Source: an uncultured Clostridia bacterium (lineage in GTDB: Bacteria > Bacillota > Clostridia > Oscillospirales > CAG-272). Taken from it: DNA of 5,398 nt. The DNA lies in the NCBI GenBank assembly GCA_904502055.1, contig CAJGDZ010000122.1, positions 1 through 5,398 on the forward strand, written 5' to 3'. The translations under genes were made by a program, and so were the position numbers. A model generated the notes under the pieces. That model had not been told where the DNA came from. It was given only the letters and a program-made list of their open reading frames with translations, and ran no database searches. Below, one piece after another: positions 5,065-5,398 of this stretch. The stretch's first letter is position 1, and every line of letters begins with the position of its first letter.

Positions 5065-5398
5065 ATGTCTAACAGATTGTTTCAGGGCGTGATTCACCAG
5101 ATGAAGGATGCGATCGACCGTGTGATCGGTGTCATTGATGAAAACGGCGTCATTATTGCTTGCTCGGAGCTTGTAAGAGTCGGAGAGCTTAAGCAGGGAA
5201 TCCGTGAAGAGCTGGCATATACTTCGGAGATCTATGTTTCGGACGGTTATACCTATCGCTCCATCAGCGGCGGTATGAAGCCCGAATATACGGTGTTCAT
5301 TGAGGGTGAGGACAAGGTGGCAGAGAAGATGTCCAAGGTGCTTACCGTATCTCTCGGCAACATCAAGAACCTTTATGACGAAAAGTACGACAAGGGTT
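5065..5398 (+). CDS. Putative CdaR/PucR-like regulator, N-terminal part
   Basis: The reading frame is open from ATG 5065 to the window end (111 codons), so the gene is truncated by the window and its C-terminus is unseen. The segment VIGVIDENGVIIACS (20-34), followed by RVGEL, resembles the start of the sensor domain in CdaR/sugar-diacid and PucR-type regulators, where a similar (I/V)-D-E-(D/N)-G-V-I-I-A string sits near the N-terminus. A mixed alpha/beta sequence follows, with an E-Y-T-V-F-I-E-G strand at about 75-82, then a charged helix-like stretch (EDKVAEKMSKVLTVSLGNIKNLYDEKYDKG) that could lead into a linker. No signal peptide or membrane segment is visible. If the family guess is right, a C-terminal helix-turn-helix should follow beyond the window. 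It has its own promoter and ribosome binding site. The gene itself is near certain; the assignment is from memory of family patterns and only moderately secure. A PAS/GAF-like sensor of another class is the main alternative. Confidence 0.6.
   Translation, partial: MSNRLFQGVIHQMKDAIDRVIGVIDENGVIIACSELVRVGELKQGIREELAYTSEIYVSDGYTYRSISGGMKPEYTVFIEGEDKVAEKMSKVLTVSLGNIKNLYDEKYDKG

Noticed and set aside
1..5398. A novel defence, mobile or biosynthetic system
   Set aside because: Four of five genes are well-known housekeeping genes in conserved order, with no transposase, integrase, toxin-antitoxin pair, CRISPR repeat or unusual domain. The fifth is an incomplete likely regulator.

Overview
The window looks like chromosomal DNA from a Gram-positive Clostridia-type bacterium, possibly an Oscillospiraceae/Ruminococcaceae relative. 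Four things point there. DnaK lacks the roughly 24-residue segment that Gram-negative DnaK carries near residue 80. The gene order dnaK-dnaJ-prmA-rsmE is the classical Firmicutes arrangement. Shine-Dalgarno sequences are strong and A/G-rich before dnaK, rsmE and the last gene. Coding DNA is of moderate GC, while the spacers are very AT-rich. The exact taxon cannot be fixed from this window.

Layout, all on the + strand. Positions 1-31 hold only the end of the dnaK leader, so hrcA, grpE, the heat-shock promoter and any CIRCE operator would lie outside. Positions 32-1858 encode the Hsp70 chaperone DnaK and 1931-3070 its J-domain co-chaperone DnaJ. The 72-base gap between them holds a strong GC-rich hairpin without a U-tract. 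After only 5 bases, 3076-4032 encode PrmA, which methylates ribosomal protein L11. A rho-independent terminator (4041-4080) ends this block. A near-consensus sigma-A promoter (4123-4151) then drives rsmE (4190-4927), the 16S rRNA m3U1498 methyltransferase. A 137-base AT-rich spacer follows, with a 12-bp tandem repeat overlapping the -35 box of a second good promoter (4987-5015). That promoter reads into a gene beginning at 5065 and cut by the window end; its N-terminus resembles the sensor part of CdaR/PucR-type regulators.

Functionally, DnaJ delivers unfolded substrates to DnaK and stimulates its ATPase, so the two are co-expressed. PrmA and RsmE modify the ribosome and are linked to the chaperones by conserved gene order rather than by a shared reaction. 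Here the usual operon seems to be broken between prmA and rsmE, so rsmE and the regulator form separately promoted units.

I found no mobile element, CRISPR array, tRNA or rRNA, and no convincing undescribed system. The interest lies in the arrangement between genes: the dnaK-dnaJ hairpin with a distant dnaJ ribosome binding site, the hairpin before an SD-less prmA start, the terminator and promoter inserted before rsmE, and the repeat overlapping the last promoter.
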